A stretch of 64,000 nucleotides of DNA from JAFLCM01 sp046154665 (GTDB taxonomy: Bacteria > Planctomycetota > Phycisphaerae > Phycisphaerales > UBA1924): positions 81,185 through 145,184 of the forward strand of contig JBJXFG010000055.1 of the NCBI GenBank assembly GCA_046154665.1, in the 5' to 3' direction. Positions 40,823 through 48,788 of the stretch are shown one piece after another. The position numbers and the translations under genes are program-made. Within the stretch, counting starts at the first letter, position 1, and the number at the start of each line of letters is the position of its first letter. Under the pieces are notes generated by a model. The model was not told the origin of the DNA, did not search any database, and saw only the letters and a program-made list of their open reading frames with translations.

Positions 40823-40893
40823 CAGGGAATAGGGTGTAGGGTATCGGGTGTGGTGAAAAACCTGTGCGCGCTACACCCTAAACCCTATCCCGG
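40823..40893. repeat. Inverted repeat of GGGTGTAGGGTA type
   Basis: Left GGGAATAGGGTGTAGGGTA and right CTACACCCTAAACCCTATCC are imperfect inverted copies flanking about 27 bases. The right arm resembles telomere-like CCCTAAA by chance of composition. Confidence 0.55.
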
Positions 40894-40958
40894 AAACCCT
40901 TTGAGTTTTCCATCGCCGCGCGCGTTGCGCCGCCGCGGTGAGCGGCATGGGGGTCCCC

Positions 40959-41915
40959 TCAAGCATCCCGCGCGAACGCCTGCTTCAGCCAGCCTTCGAC
41001 CTGTGCGTCGATATCCTCGACGCGGGCGATCTCGATGCGGTGGGTGATGCGGTCTTTCTTGGCGAGGCCGCCGGTGTCGATCAGGCGGCCGGTGGCCTTC
41101 ACCTCGCCCAGGGCCAGGCCGAGATCGACGCGACCGTTCGCGGCGACCTTGAGCTGCGCCACGACGTGGTTGCGGTAGATCGGCACGATGGTCTTGCACG
41201 GGCAGGCGCGGACGCCGTCGCCCAGGCTCAGGCACACCGCGAGCAGCCGCTCGAACACCGGCTTGAGCGCGGCTTTCCTGCCGGCGAGTTGCTCCTCGAC
41301 GTACCGCTCCGCCGCTTCGAGGTAGAGGTTGGGGTCAAGGTCTTCCGCGCCGCGTCCTTCCGCCCTCTCGGCGATCCACCACGCCGAGTTGGTGCCCATG
41401 CCGTGGCGCGCCTTGAGGAACTCGACGCGGGCGCTCAGCCCGCCCGGGCACTGGGTCTTGACGAGATCAACCCACTCATCGAGCGACCGCCCGGTCTTGG
41501 GCTTGAGCTCCGCCACCCAGTCGACCATCATCCGCACGCTTGGGTGGACGCTGAAGCGGCCCGACGACGAGACTTGGGCAGCGGAAGAAGCGGGAGCGAC
41601 GGTTGACTTTGCCGACGAGCCGCCGGCCATCTTTGAGAATCGACCCGCGTCGGCGGCTTTGGGAGCCTGGACGGTGCCACCGGGCGCGGCGGCGGACTTC
41701 GATGCAGGCTTGGGGGGGGACTTGGCGGGGGGCTTGGCGGGGGCCTTGGGGACAACCGGTGCTGGGGACTTGGCGGAAACCTTCGCCTTTGTCGAAGACG
41801 TCGACTTCCCGCCCGCGGGAGCCTTCGCCGCGACGGCCTTCGGCCCGGCCGAAGCCGCCTTGCGAGGGGCCTTCGCGGCGCTGGACTTCACCGGCTTCTT
41901 GCGGGTCGTGGGCAT
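40959..41915 (-). CDS. DUF4287/DUF5655 protein with histone-H1-like N-terminal tail
   Basis: 318 residues from the ATG at 41915. The first 115 residues are Lys/Ala/Pro/Ser-rich (KKPVKSSAAKAPRKAASAG and repeats of it) and resemble H1-like or DNA-compaction tails. The body then has VRMMVDWVAELKPKTGRSLD and EWVDLVKTQCPGGLSARVEF, with HGMGTNSAWWIAERAEG (DUF4287), and a C-terminal CPCKTIVPIYRNHVVAQLKV ... DLGLALG (DUF5655-like). These domains are of unknown function, often with nucleoid- or tail-associated forms. The fusion may bind DNA. Confidence 0.72.
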   Translation of the reverse strand: MPTTRKKPVKSSAAKAPRKAASAGPKAVAAKAPAGGKSTSSTKAKVSAKSPAPVVPKAPAKPPAKSPPKPASKSAAAPGGTVQAPKAADAGRFSKMAGGSSAKSTVAPASSAAQVSSSGRFSVHPSVRMMVDWVAELKPKTGRSLDEWVDLVKTQCPGGLSARVEFLKARHGMGTNSAWWIAERAEGRGAEDLDPNLYLEAAERYVEEQLAGRKAALKPVFERLLAVCLSLGDGVRACPCKTIVPIYRNHVVAQLKVAANGRVDLGLALGEVKATGRLIDTGGLAKKDRITHRIEIARVEDIDAQVEGWLKQAFARDA

Positions 41916-42042
41916 CACTCTATCGTCACGCAAACGCGCCGGAAACACAAGCGGGCCTCGCCGACACCCGCTGGCGGCTCCGCTCCGCGTTCTTGGCGCT
42001 TCCGCGGTGAAGTGTCTCAAAAAGAAGCGCACCGAAAAGCAA

Positions 42043-42072
42043 GCACCCCTCGGGCATCGGCCCGAGGGGTGC
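42043..42072 (-). terminator. Terminator of the secreted helical protein gene
   Basis: A 13-bp perfect stem, GCACCCCTCGGGC and GCCCGAGGGGTGC, is followed on the minus strand by TTGCTTTTCGG. Confidence 0.75.
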
Positions 42073-42157
42073 CATGATTTCGACCAGCCAGGAGACTCGT
42101 AAGGCTGGGCGGTTCAGTTGGATGCAGTCACGTTCCGCGGGCCGGCGACACCCCGCT

Positions 42158-42643
42158 TTAGGCGGGGCCGGTGAGCTCGTCGGCCTTGGTGTTGATGGCC
42201 TGCTTGGCTGCGGCGGTCGCGGTGTTCACGGTGTTGAGCGCCGCATCACGGGCCTGCTGGACCTGGGTGATCAGGGCCGGATCGGCGTTCTGCTTGGTCA
42301 ACTGCGCGATGGTCCGCACGGCGATCTTCCGCACCTCGCGACGCCCACGCTCGGCGGCCTCTTCGACGGCACGCTTGCCGACGCGGGCGGCACCGAGAAT
42401 CGCCCGGTCCGGGGCGTTCTTGCCGTCGAGCTCGACCATGCGATCGATGGCGCGGGTCTGGCGGGTGGTGATGGCCGTGGTCGAACGGGTGGCGGCGTCG
42501 TTCATCGCCTGGATGCGTGCCGGCACATCGACGGCCTGCGTCGTGCTCTGGGCCCGGGCGTTGCCAACCCCGACGCCCAGCGAGAGGGCCACGGCGGCGA
42601 GAACGGTGAGAATGCGACTGCGGAGACTGATGGCGAGGCTCAT
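42158..42643 (-). CDS. Secreted helical protein of unknown function
   Basis: 161 residues from the ATG at 42643, with AAAGGA upstream. A signal peptide (SRILTVLAAVALSLGVGVGN) is followed by an all-helical body with heptad-like spacing: PARIQAMNDAATRSTTAITT, VGKRAVEEAAERGRREVRKI, LITQVQQARDAALNTVNTAT. It ends AKQAINTKADELTGPA. No motif is recognised. The regular leucine/alanine pattern suggests a coiled coil or bundle in the periplasm. The next gene is divergent. Confidence 0.55.
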   Translation of the reverse strand: MSLAISLRSRILTVLAAVALSLGVGVGNARAQSTTQAVDVPARIQAMNDAATRSTTAITTRQTRAIDRMVELDGKNAPDRAILGAARVGKRAVEEAAERGRREVRKIAVRTIAQLTKQNADPALITQVQQARDAALNTVNTATAAAKQAINTKADELTGPA

Positions 42644-42850
42644 GGTGTGTCCTTTCAAGAGTGTGGCGGAAAGTTCGACCGATGGGCTGAGGGAAGTTCC
42701 GGCGGAAACCGGATGCCCGGCCCGACCCCAGCCCAACGCGGCGACGCGCGACCTATTGCCGGATTTCGTGGCCCCGGTCGCTCGCGGAATCCCCGCGGTT
42801 TTCAGGACGTCACGACGCCGCCGCGTACCGTTCGACACAGGAGCCGATGT

Positions 42851-44086
42851 ATGGAACATGTCTCGGACGCACGCGCTTTGTATGTGAGGCGACGCTGGCA
42901 GCACGCCGTCATGGCGAGCGGTTCCGATCGACACATCGCGCTCTACGGCGGCGGTCGGCACACGCGTTGGCTGCTCGAGCGCGTGTTGAGTGAGCGCGAG
43001 CGTGCCGCGATCGCGGTGATTCTCGACGACTCGGCGCGCGAAGAGGCCGCCCCGATCGCGGGTGTGCCCGTGAAACGACCTGACGCGGTGGATGCGCGGC
43101 GCTTCGGCGTGGTGGTGGCGTCGTCGGACGGTTTCGAGCCTCAACTGCTGCTCCGTGCCGCCGCATGGTCCTCGCGGGCCGGTGGTGCGGAGGTGCCGCG
43201 GGTCGTCGGGCTCTACGAGGGTCTGCCGGCGGGCCCTTATGACGGCGGCCACGAGCCCATGTTCGCGGAGTTGGTCGAAGACCCGCGCGACCCGGCGGTG
43301 GTGGTCGAAGAACGCTTCGGCCCACTGACGATCATTCGACGACTTCCAGCCGCACCCTCGCTTGAGACTGAAACGCTGCCGATCCCGCCGCGAGGACGCC
43401 GAAGCGGCTACGACGGCGACGATGCGTGGTACCTCTCAAGCGGCGAAGCCGATGCGCGGGCCGTGATCTCGTGCGTGTGCGAGCACGCCGGCCCAACGTG
43501 GTCGCCTGAAGAAGTGCTCGAGTGGGGCTGCTCCAGCGGCCGCGTGCTTCGGCACATGCCGACGCTTCTGCCCGAGCGTTCGTACGCCAACTTCTGGGGC
43601 TGCGACATCGACGCGACGAGCACCCAGTGGGCGGCGACGCACCTGAGCCCGCCGCTAAAGATCTTCCGCAGCGGGCTGATGCCGCCGCTGCCGTTCGAGT
43701 CGGGCTCGATGGACCTGATCTACGCGATCAGCGTGTTCACGCACATCGCCGAGCACTGGGACACATGGCTGATGGAGCTGCGGCGCGTGGTCCGCCCGGG
43801 CGGGTATGTGTTCGTCTCGATCAACGACGAGCGGGTGTGGGACCTGTGCGGCCGCCAGCCGAACTGCTACGTCGCCCGCCTGAGCCCGCGTCTGGACTTT
43901 GCTTCGCCGATGCGCGACGACTTCATCGCCCAGGGCTCCGGCCCGCACGCGCAGAGTTTCTGGTCAACCCAAGGCGTGCGGCGACGCTGGGCCTTCGCGT
44001 TCGACGTGCGCGGCTTCACGCCGGGCGCGATCGGTTCGCTGCAGACCGGGGTGGTGCTGCAGCGCCCTGTTGAGATTCCGTATTAG
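42851..44086 (+). CDS. SAM-dependent methyltransferase with N-terminal nucleotide-binding-like domain
   Basis: 411 residues from the ATG at 42851. The N-terminus is Rossmann-like (IALYGGGRHTRWLLERVLSE, then FGVVVASSDGFEPQLLL), as in PglD- or sugar-modifying enzymes. The C-terminal half holds a methyltransferase core: VLEWGCSSGRVLRHMPTLLP (motif I), FWGCDIDATSTQWAATHLSP, FESGSMDLIYAISVFTHIAE (motif IV) and LRRVVRPGGYVFVSINDERV (motif V). It ends four bases inside the converging gene. The target is unknown; a surface glycan is plausible. Confidence 0.82.
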   Translation: MEHVSDARALYVRRRWQHAVMASGSDRHIALYGGGRHTRWLLERVLSERERAAIAVILDDSAREEAAPIAGVPVKRPDAVDARRFGVVVASSDGFEPQLLLRAAAWSSRAGGAEVPRVVGLYEGLPAGPYDGGHEPMFAELVEDPRDPAVVVEERFGPLTIIRRLPAAPSLETETLPIPPRGRRSGYDGDDAWYLSSGEADARAVISCVCEHAGPTWSPEEVLEWGCSSGRVLRHMPTLLPERSYANFWGCDIDATSTQWAATHLSPPLKIFRSGLMPPLPFESGSMDLIYAISVFTHIAEHWDTWLMELRRVVRPGGYVFVSINDERVWDLCGRQPNCYVARLSPRLDFASPMRDDFIAQGSGPHAQSFWSTQGVRRRWAFAFDVRGFTPGAIGSLQTGVVLQRPVEIPY

Positions 44087-46884
44087 TCGCCCAGCGATTT
44101 CAGCACGTTCTTCCCGCTCGGCAGCGGGGCCTGCGGCATGCCGGGCTCGGGGATTGAGGCGTCGATGCTCGCGACCATCGGGGTGACGATCACGGTGCCG
44201 CCACCGACGGTCGCCGCGGCGAGGGCGGGCTCGGGTCGGCGGCGCTTGGGTCGATCGTCTTCGGGCGTCTGCTGGCGACGGTAGATGACCGCGGCGGAGA
44301 AGAGCAGCAGCGCGGTGAGGCCGCCGTAGATCGCCGCGAAGAGCGAGAGGCGCGGGTCTTCGACGGGCTCGCTCGCCGAGGCGGCGCCGGTGGCGATGAC
44401 AGTCGACGACTTGTCGGCCCGCACCGTGGCGTTCTCGTTGGCGAAGCCGATCATGGTGGTCGCGAGCGTGTCCAGCGCGAGCGCCGCGCGGTCGAAGCCG
44501 GGGTGCTTCAGGCTCAGCTTGAGCTTGCCGGGCATGGTGGCGTCGATGTCGAGATTGGCCCGCAGGTGCGTATCGAGGGCCGTCGCGGTGCCCAGGTCCG
44601 TGAACCCGCGCATGTTCATACGCTCGGCGGCGCGCTCGAGCAGACGCTCGTCCTTGGGAAGCTCGGCGATGTACCCGCCCCACGCGTCCTGCTGTTCCTT
44701 GGTGGGCGTCTCCTGGCGGTCGTCGATGCCCAGGGTCATGGTGGCCACGGCGGTCGGCTTCTTGAAGGCCCCGGCGACCTGCCACGCGATCCCGCCGCAG
44801 ATCGCGAGCGCCACCGCGAAGCCGATCATGAACACGCCGCGGCCGCTTGAGCTCTTGGCGTGGCCAGCCCCCCGCGCCTCGTCGTTCGAGCGGTCGTTGG
44901 CCTGGTGGGCCCGCGCGTTCGATTCGGCGGCGGCTTGGGCCGCGGCACCGCGCTTGCCCTTCGCGGGCGCTTCGTTCGCCGCCGAGTTCTGCTGGCGCTC
45001 CTTCATCAGCACCGCCCGCTCGTGCTCGATCTTCTGGCGGGTCTGTTCGAGGTGCTGCAGATCGGCCTGCAATGCGGCCTTGCGGGTGTTGACGTCCTGC
45101 ACCTCGGCGAGGCGGCTGGTCAGCAGTTCCTGCACCTGATCAATCTTGGTGCGCTGCTGACGCAGCGCGGCGCGGTATCGCGCGAGGCGTTCACGCCGGC
45201 CCGCTGGCGTGGCATCGTCGGCGGATGGCGGCTTCTGCGGCGACGGCTCCGGAACTTGCGGCACGGGCTGCGTCTTCGCCTCGCGCAACGCCGTGGCGAG
45301 CCGCTCGCGCTCGGCCTGCAGCGCTTCGATCACCCGCATCGCCTGGTCGAGCTCGCGCTGGGCCTGTTCGAGTTCGGCGGGCGAAACCTGAGGCGACGAA
45401 GCGGCGGCGGTGCGTGCCGCGTCGAGTTCGGCGCGTGTCGCCGAGAGCTCGGGCTCGATCTTCGCGAGCGAAGCGCGGAGCGCTTCGCACTCGGAACGGG
45501 CCGATTGCAGAAGGGCCGCCGTCTCAGCGAGCTTCGGATCAGGTTCGCTCGAGGCCTTCGCACCCGCTGCCGCGACCCCCGCGCGAGCCCGCTCGGCGAG
45601 CATGCTCAGACGCGCGACATCGTCGCGTGCCGCTTCGAGTTCTTCCTCCGCGAGGCGCAGCTTCTCGGTGAGTTGCGGCACGCGCGGGTCGTCGATCGGT
45701 GTCGGCACGGACACGGGCACCGGTGCGGGACGGGATTCGAGTTCGCGCACGCGCTCTTCCGCCGCCTGGGCCTGCCTCTCGAGCAGCGCGATCCGGGCGG
45801 CGCGCTCGGCGAGTTCCCGCTCGCGCTGCGCGAGGTCGGTGCGCAGCGACGCCGCCGCGGCCTCGGCTTCCGTCAGCCGCGCCTGCAGCGTGGCCAGTTC
45901 GGATTCGCGCACGGCGAGGCGAGCCTCGGCGTCTTGCAGCGCCACGATGCGGGACTTCGCCGCCTCGAGTTCGCCTCGGGCCTGGTTGAGGGCCGCCTCC
46001 ATCTCGGAGCGCTGACGCTCGGAGGATTCTGCGCCGGCGCCGCGCCGCTCCATCTCCTCGCGCGCGGTGTTCAGCAGGTGTTCGAGTTCTGCCGCGCGGG
46101 CGCGGGCTTCGTCGAGCGCCCGCGTCGTGTCCGCCGAGCGAGCGCCGGTTTCGGCGAGCAGCCGTTCGGCTTCGGCGGCGCGGGCTTGGGCCTCTGCCTT
46201 CAGCCTTTCAGCTTCGCCGATGCGGGCCTGGGCCTCGGTGCTCTGCTTCTCGGATTCGGCGGCGCGGGCCTGGGCCTCGGCGCTGAGCCGTTCGAGTTCG
46301 CCCACACGCGAACCGGCGTTCTCCGCCTGCCCGCGGGCTTCATCGGCCTGGCGGCGTGCCTCGGCGGCACGCTCTTCCGCCTGGCGGTGCTGCTCGCTCA
46401 GTTCGCCGACGCGAGACTCCGCGGCACGGGCCCGTTCGTCCAACTCGCGCTGGCGCGACTCGGATTGTTCCAGCTTCGACCGCACTTCGCCCTCGCGCTG
46501 GTCGAGCCACTTGGCGGTGTCGTCGAGTTCGCGCTTGCGGCTCTCGATCGTGCCCGCCGCGGCGTTGGTCTCGTCGTGGCGCTGCTGCAGCGCCGTTTCG
46601 CGCTGCGAGAGTTCGATGAAGCGGTCGTTGAGCTGCGCGTTGCGCGAGGCCATCTCGGCGGCCTGGGCGTCGAGTTCGGCCTTGAGGCCGTTGAGCAGCT
46701 GCACGTGGCGCTGCACACCTTCGACGAGCGAAGCGAGCGATTCGATGCCGCCGCCCTGGCCCCCCGGCATTCCCGGCATGTTAAGCATGTTCGGGAACGA
46801 CGCCAGGCCGCCAGGGCCGTGGCCGAATGCTCCGTCGCCGGGGCCGGGGTTCGGAGAGGACGCGCTGTTCTGGTGGTCGCTCAT
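44083..46884 (-). CDS. Giant coiled-coil protein with Wzz-like transmembrane topology
   Basis: 933 residues from the ATG at 46884. After a Gly/Pro/Met-rich start, residues about 60-640 form a continuous coiled coil of Ala/Glu/Arg heptads. Then two membrane spans flank roughly 140 residues: FMIGFAVALAICGGIAWQVA near 683-705 and LFAAIYGGLTALLLFSAAVI near 845-868. The loop contains TMTLGIDDRQETPTKEQQDA and LLERAAERMNMRGFTDLGTA. Two spans around a periplasmic loop resemble Wzz/PCP chain-length regulators, here with an oversized cytoplasmic coil. The tail is Arg/Pro-rich. Linked galE and flippase genes support an exopolysaccharide role, as inference. Confidence 0.7.
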   Translation of the reverse strand: MSDHQNSASSPNPGPGDGAFGHGPGGLASFPNMLNMPGMPGGQGGGIESLASLVEGVQRHVQLLNGLKAELDAQAAEMASRNAQLNDRFIELSQRETALQQRHDETNAAAGTIESRKRELDDTAKWLDQREGEVRSKLEQSESRQRELDERARAAESRVGELSEQHRQAEERAAEARRQADEARGQAENAGSRVGELERLSAEAQARAAESEKQSTEAQARIGEAERLKAEAQARAAEAERLLAETGARSADTTRALDEARARAAELEHLLNTAREEMERRGAGAESSERQRSEMEAALNQARGELEAAKSRIVALQDAEARLAVRESELATLQARLTEAEAAAASLRTDLAQRERELAERAARIALLERQAQAAEERVRELESRPAPVPVSVPTPIDDPRVPQLTEKLRLAEEELEAARDDVARLSMLAERARAGVAAAGAKASSEPDPKLAETAALLQSARSECEALRASLAKIEPELSATRAELDAARTAAASSPQVSPAELEQAQRELDQAMRVIEALQAERERLATALREAKTQPVPQVPEPSPQKPPSADDATPAGRRERLARYRAALRQQRTKIDQVQELLTSRLAEVQDVNTRKAALQADLQHLEQTRQKIEHERAVLMKERQQNSAANEAPAKGKRGAAAQAAAESNARAHQANDRSNDEARGAGHAKSSSGRGVFMIGFAVALAICGGIAWQVAGAFKKPTAVATMTLGIDDRQETPTKEQQDAWGGYIAELPKDERLLERAAERMNMRGFTDLGTATALDTHLRANLDIDATMPGKLKLSLKHPGFDRAALALDTLATTMIGFANENATVRADKSSTVIATGAASASEPVEDPRLSLFAAIYGGLTALLLFSAAVIYRRQQTPEDDRPKRRRPEPALAAATVGGGTVIVTPMVASIDASIPEPGMPQAPLPSGKNVLKSLGD

Positions 46885-47082
46885 GGGCGCTCCGGAAGTG
46901 GGGGCGAAGAGAAGCACCCTCGGCATCGGCTTGCTTGGGCACAAGATCGACCCCGCCCCACGCCGCGACCGCCAAGCGCCGAGAACCGCCCGGCGTGACC
47001 GGATCAAGGCGGTCGTCGGCGGTCCGAGAAGTCGATGGGCACCACGCCAGCCTCTCGATTGCGAATTCCCGCCAGCGACGCC

Positions 47083-47188
47083 CGAACACACGAGCCCAGA
47101 GCGTGAGCGACGGGTGTCTTGGGTTGGCGAATGGCGAAGCGCCGCCCTCTGCGGACCCACTCGCTCACGCTCGGGCCTCGTGTGCTCG
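47083..47188. repeat. REPIN-like paired palindrome, family 6
   Basis: Imperfect 34-base inverted arms. The left has ACACGAGCCCAGAGCGTGAG; the right carries its complement CTCACGCTCGGGCCTCGTGT. The acgagccc...gcgtgagcga core is the sort repeated widely in planctomycete genomes. Confidence 0.7.
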
Positions 47189-47202
47189 GAAGCCAGCAGT
47201 GG

Positions 47203-48234
47203 CTATCGGAGCGTCCGCTCCAGCCACGTCCACGCGCTGCGCACGATCTCGTCGAGGTCCGTCACCTCGGCACGCCATCCCAGTTCGCGCCACGCCTTCT
47301 CGGGCGAACAGAACAGCGCCGCCGGGTCCCCTTCGCGGCGTGGGCCCGTCGTGACCGGCACCCGTCTGCCGGTGACGCGCTCGACGCTCTCGATGATCTG
47401 GCGGACGCTGACCCCCGCGCCGGTGCCGAGGTTGTAGGTGCGGTGCTCGTCATCGCGCAGCGCTTCGAGCGCGATGATGTGCGCACGGACGAGGTCGTCG
47501 ACGTGGATGTAGTCGCGGATGCAGGTGCCGTCTTCGGTGGCGTAGTCGGCGCCGAAGACCGTGAAGCCGGGGTCGATTCCGATCGCCGCGCGGATCACCA
47601 GCGGGATGACGCGCGTCTCGGGGTTGTGCCGGTGGCCCACGCGGCCCCGGCGGTCGCACCCCGCCACATTGAAATAGCGCAGCGCGGCACACGCGAAACC
47701 CGAGCCTCCCGCGCCCCTCCCGCGCCCGCTCGCGTGCGTGTCGCGCAGCACGCGCTCCGCCGCGAGCTTGGACCAGCCGTACGGGTTCGTCGGCACCTGC
47801 GGGCAGTCTTCGGTCACCGGGAGAAGCGCCGCGCCCGGTTCGCCGTAGGTCACGCAGCTTGATGAGAAGACGAATCGCTTGACACGGTGGCGGGCGCAGG
47901 CTTCGAGCACCGAGATGGTGCCGGCGGTGTTGGTGCGGTGGTAGAGCAACGGGTCGCGCACGCTCTCGCCGATGTACGCCACGCCCGCGAAGTGCATGAC
48001 GGCGTCGACGCCCCGCCCTGCGAGAACCCGGTCCAGCGCCGCCGAGTCGTTGATGTCGCCCTCGTGGGCTTCGAACCCCGCCCCTCCGAGTTGCCGCAGT
48101 GTCTCGATCGCCTCGTGCGAAGCCCGCCCCGGCAGCATCACATCAAGCGACAGCACCTCGTGCCCGCGCTCCAGCAGCGCCAGGCACGCGTGTGAACCGA
48201 TGTACCCCGCTCCGCCTGTGACCAGCACGCGCAT
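47203..48234 (-). CDS. galE: UDP-glucose 4-epimerase
   Basis: 343 residues. GalE interconverts UDP-glucose and UDP-galactose using bound NAD. Visible: VTGGAGYIGSHACLALLERG (NAD loop), VDAVMHFAGVAYIGESVRDP, the catalytic Ser/Thr region KRFVFSSSCVTYGEPG, and YGWSKLAAERVL with the Y-x3-K pair. Further on are CAALRYFNVAGCDRRGRVGH, GTCIRDYIHVDDLVRAHIIA and YNLGTGAGVSVRQIIESVER. The C-terminus ends with the conserved GDPAALFCSPEKAWRELGW. It supplies activated sugar for the surrounding polysaccharide genes. Confidence 0.95.
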   Translation of the reverse strand: MRVLVTGGAGYIGSHACLALLERGHEVLSLDVMLPGRASHEAIETLRQLGGAGFEAHEGDINDSAALDRVLAGRGVDAVMHFAGVAYIGESVRDPLLYHRTNTAGTISVLEACARHRVKRFVFSSSCVTYGEPGAALLPVTEDCPQVPTNPYGWSKLAAERVLRDTHASGRGRGAGGSGFACAALRYFNVAGCDRRGRVGHRHNPETRVIPLVIRAAIGIDPGFTVFGADYATEDGTCIRDYIHVDDLVRAHIIALEALRDDEHRTYNLGTGAGVSVRQIIESVERVTGRRVPVTTGPRREGDPAALFCSPEKAWRELGWRAEVTDLDEIVRSAWTWLERTLR

Positions 48235-48276
48235 GGCTTCAGTAGAACCGCACGCCCGCGCCCCGGCAACCGCGCG

Positions 48277-48735
48277 TCACGAAGCCGCCGCGGCACCTTC
48301 GACCAGCGGCTGACCATGCGCTAGGGCCTCGCCGCACTCGGGGCAAACTTCGCTGTCGATCCCGCGCAGGTCGTACCGGCAGCGCCGGCACTGGTGCCCC
48401 AGCAGCTTTCGCGGCTGAACAAAGATGAGCAGGGCCACCGCGAAGATGAGGGCCGCGTAGAACCCCGAGACGAAGTAGATCACCCTGCCGTAGCCCGCGA
48501 GTGTGCCCAGGAACCCGAACTTCTCCGCCACGCCCGGCTCGGCGGCGAGGAACCCCGCGCCCAGCGTGAACACCCAGATGGGCCCCTGGCTTCCGAAAAG
48601 GACGACCGCGCCCGGCCAGCGTCGCCTCCACCAGGCGACGCCGACCCACACCGCGATGGCGTAAAGGGCCAAGAGGATCACGGGGGAATCGTAGCGATCG
48701 TCCGCTTGTGCGGGCTGAGACGAAAACCTGAGCAT
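48277..48735 (-). CDS. Membrane protein with zinc-ribbon
   Basis: 152 residues if the ATG at 48735 is used; that ATG lies in a strong terminator hairpin of the upstream gene, so a GTG at 48681 may be the real start. Three hydrophobic spans are seen (VILLALYAIAVWVGVAWW, WVFTLGAGFLAAEPG and FYAALIFAVALLIFVQP). Then comes CRRCRYDLRGIDSEVCPECG, the typical planctomycete zinc-ribbon. No function is known. Confidence 0.6.
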   Translation of the reverse strand: MLRFSSQPAQADDRYDSPVILLALYAIAVWVGVAWWRRRWPGAVVLFGSQGPIWVFTLGAGFLAAEPGVAEKFGFLGTLAGYGRVIYFVSGFYAALIFAVALLIFVQPRKLLGHQCRRCRYDLRGIDSEVCPECGEALAHGQPLVEGAAAAS

Positions 48736-48764
48736 CGGACACGCAAAGGTGTCCGATGCTCAGG
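48721..48764 (-). terminator. Terminator of the peroxidase-like gene
   Basis: A 16-bp perfect stem around a six-base loop (GCAAAG on the plus strand) is followed on the minus strand by GTTTTCG. Confidence 0.8.
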
Positions 48765-48788
48765 CGTCGTCGCATCCATTCATCCCGT

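Noticed and set aside
40823..40893. Telomere-like CCCTAAA sequence
   Set aside because: Only one short arm of an inverted repeat; nothing else suggests a telomere or linear end.
44860..46998. Plus-strand open frame (712 codons) opposite the coiled-coil gene
   Set aside because: Mirror of the heptad codons; Arg/Leu/Phe-rich and implausible.
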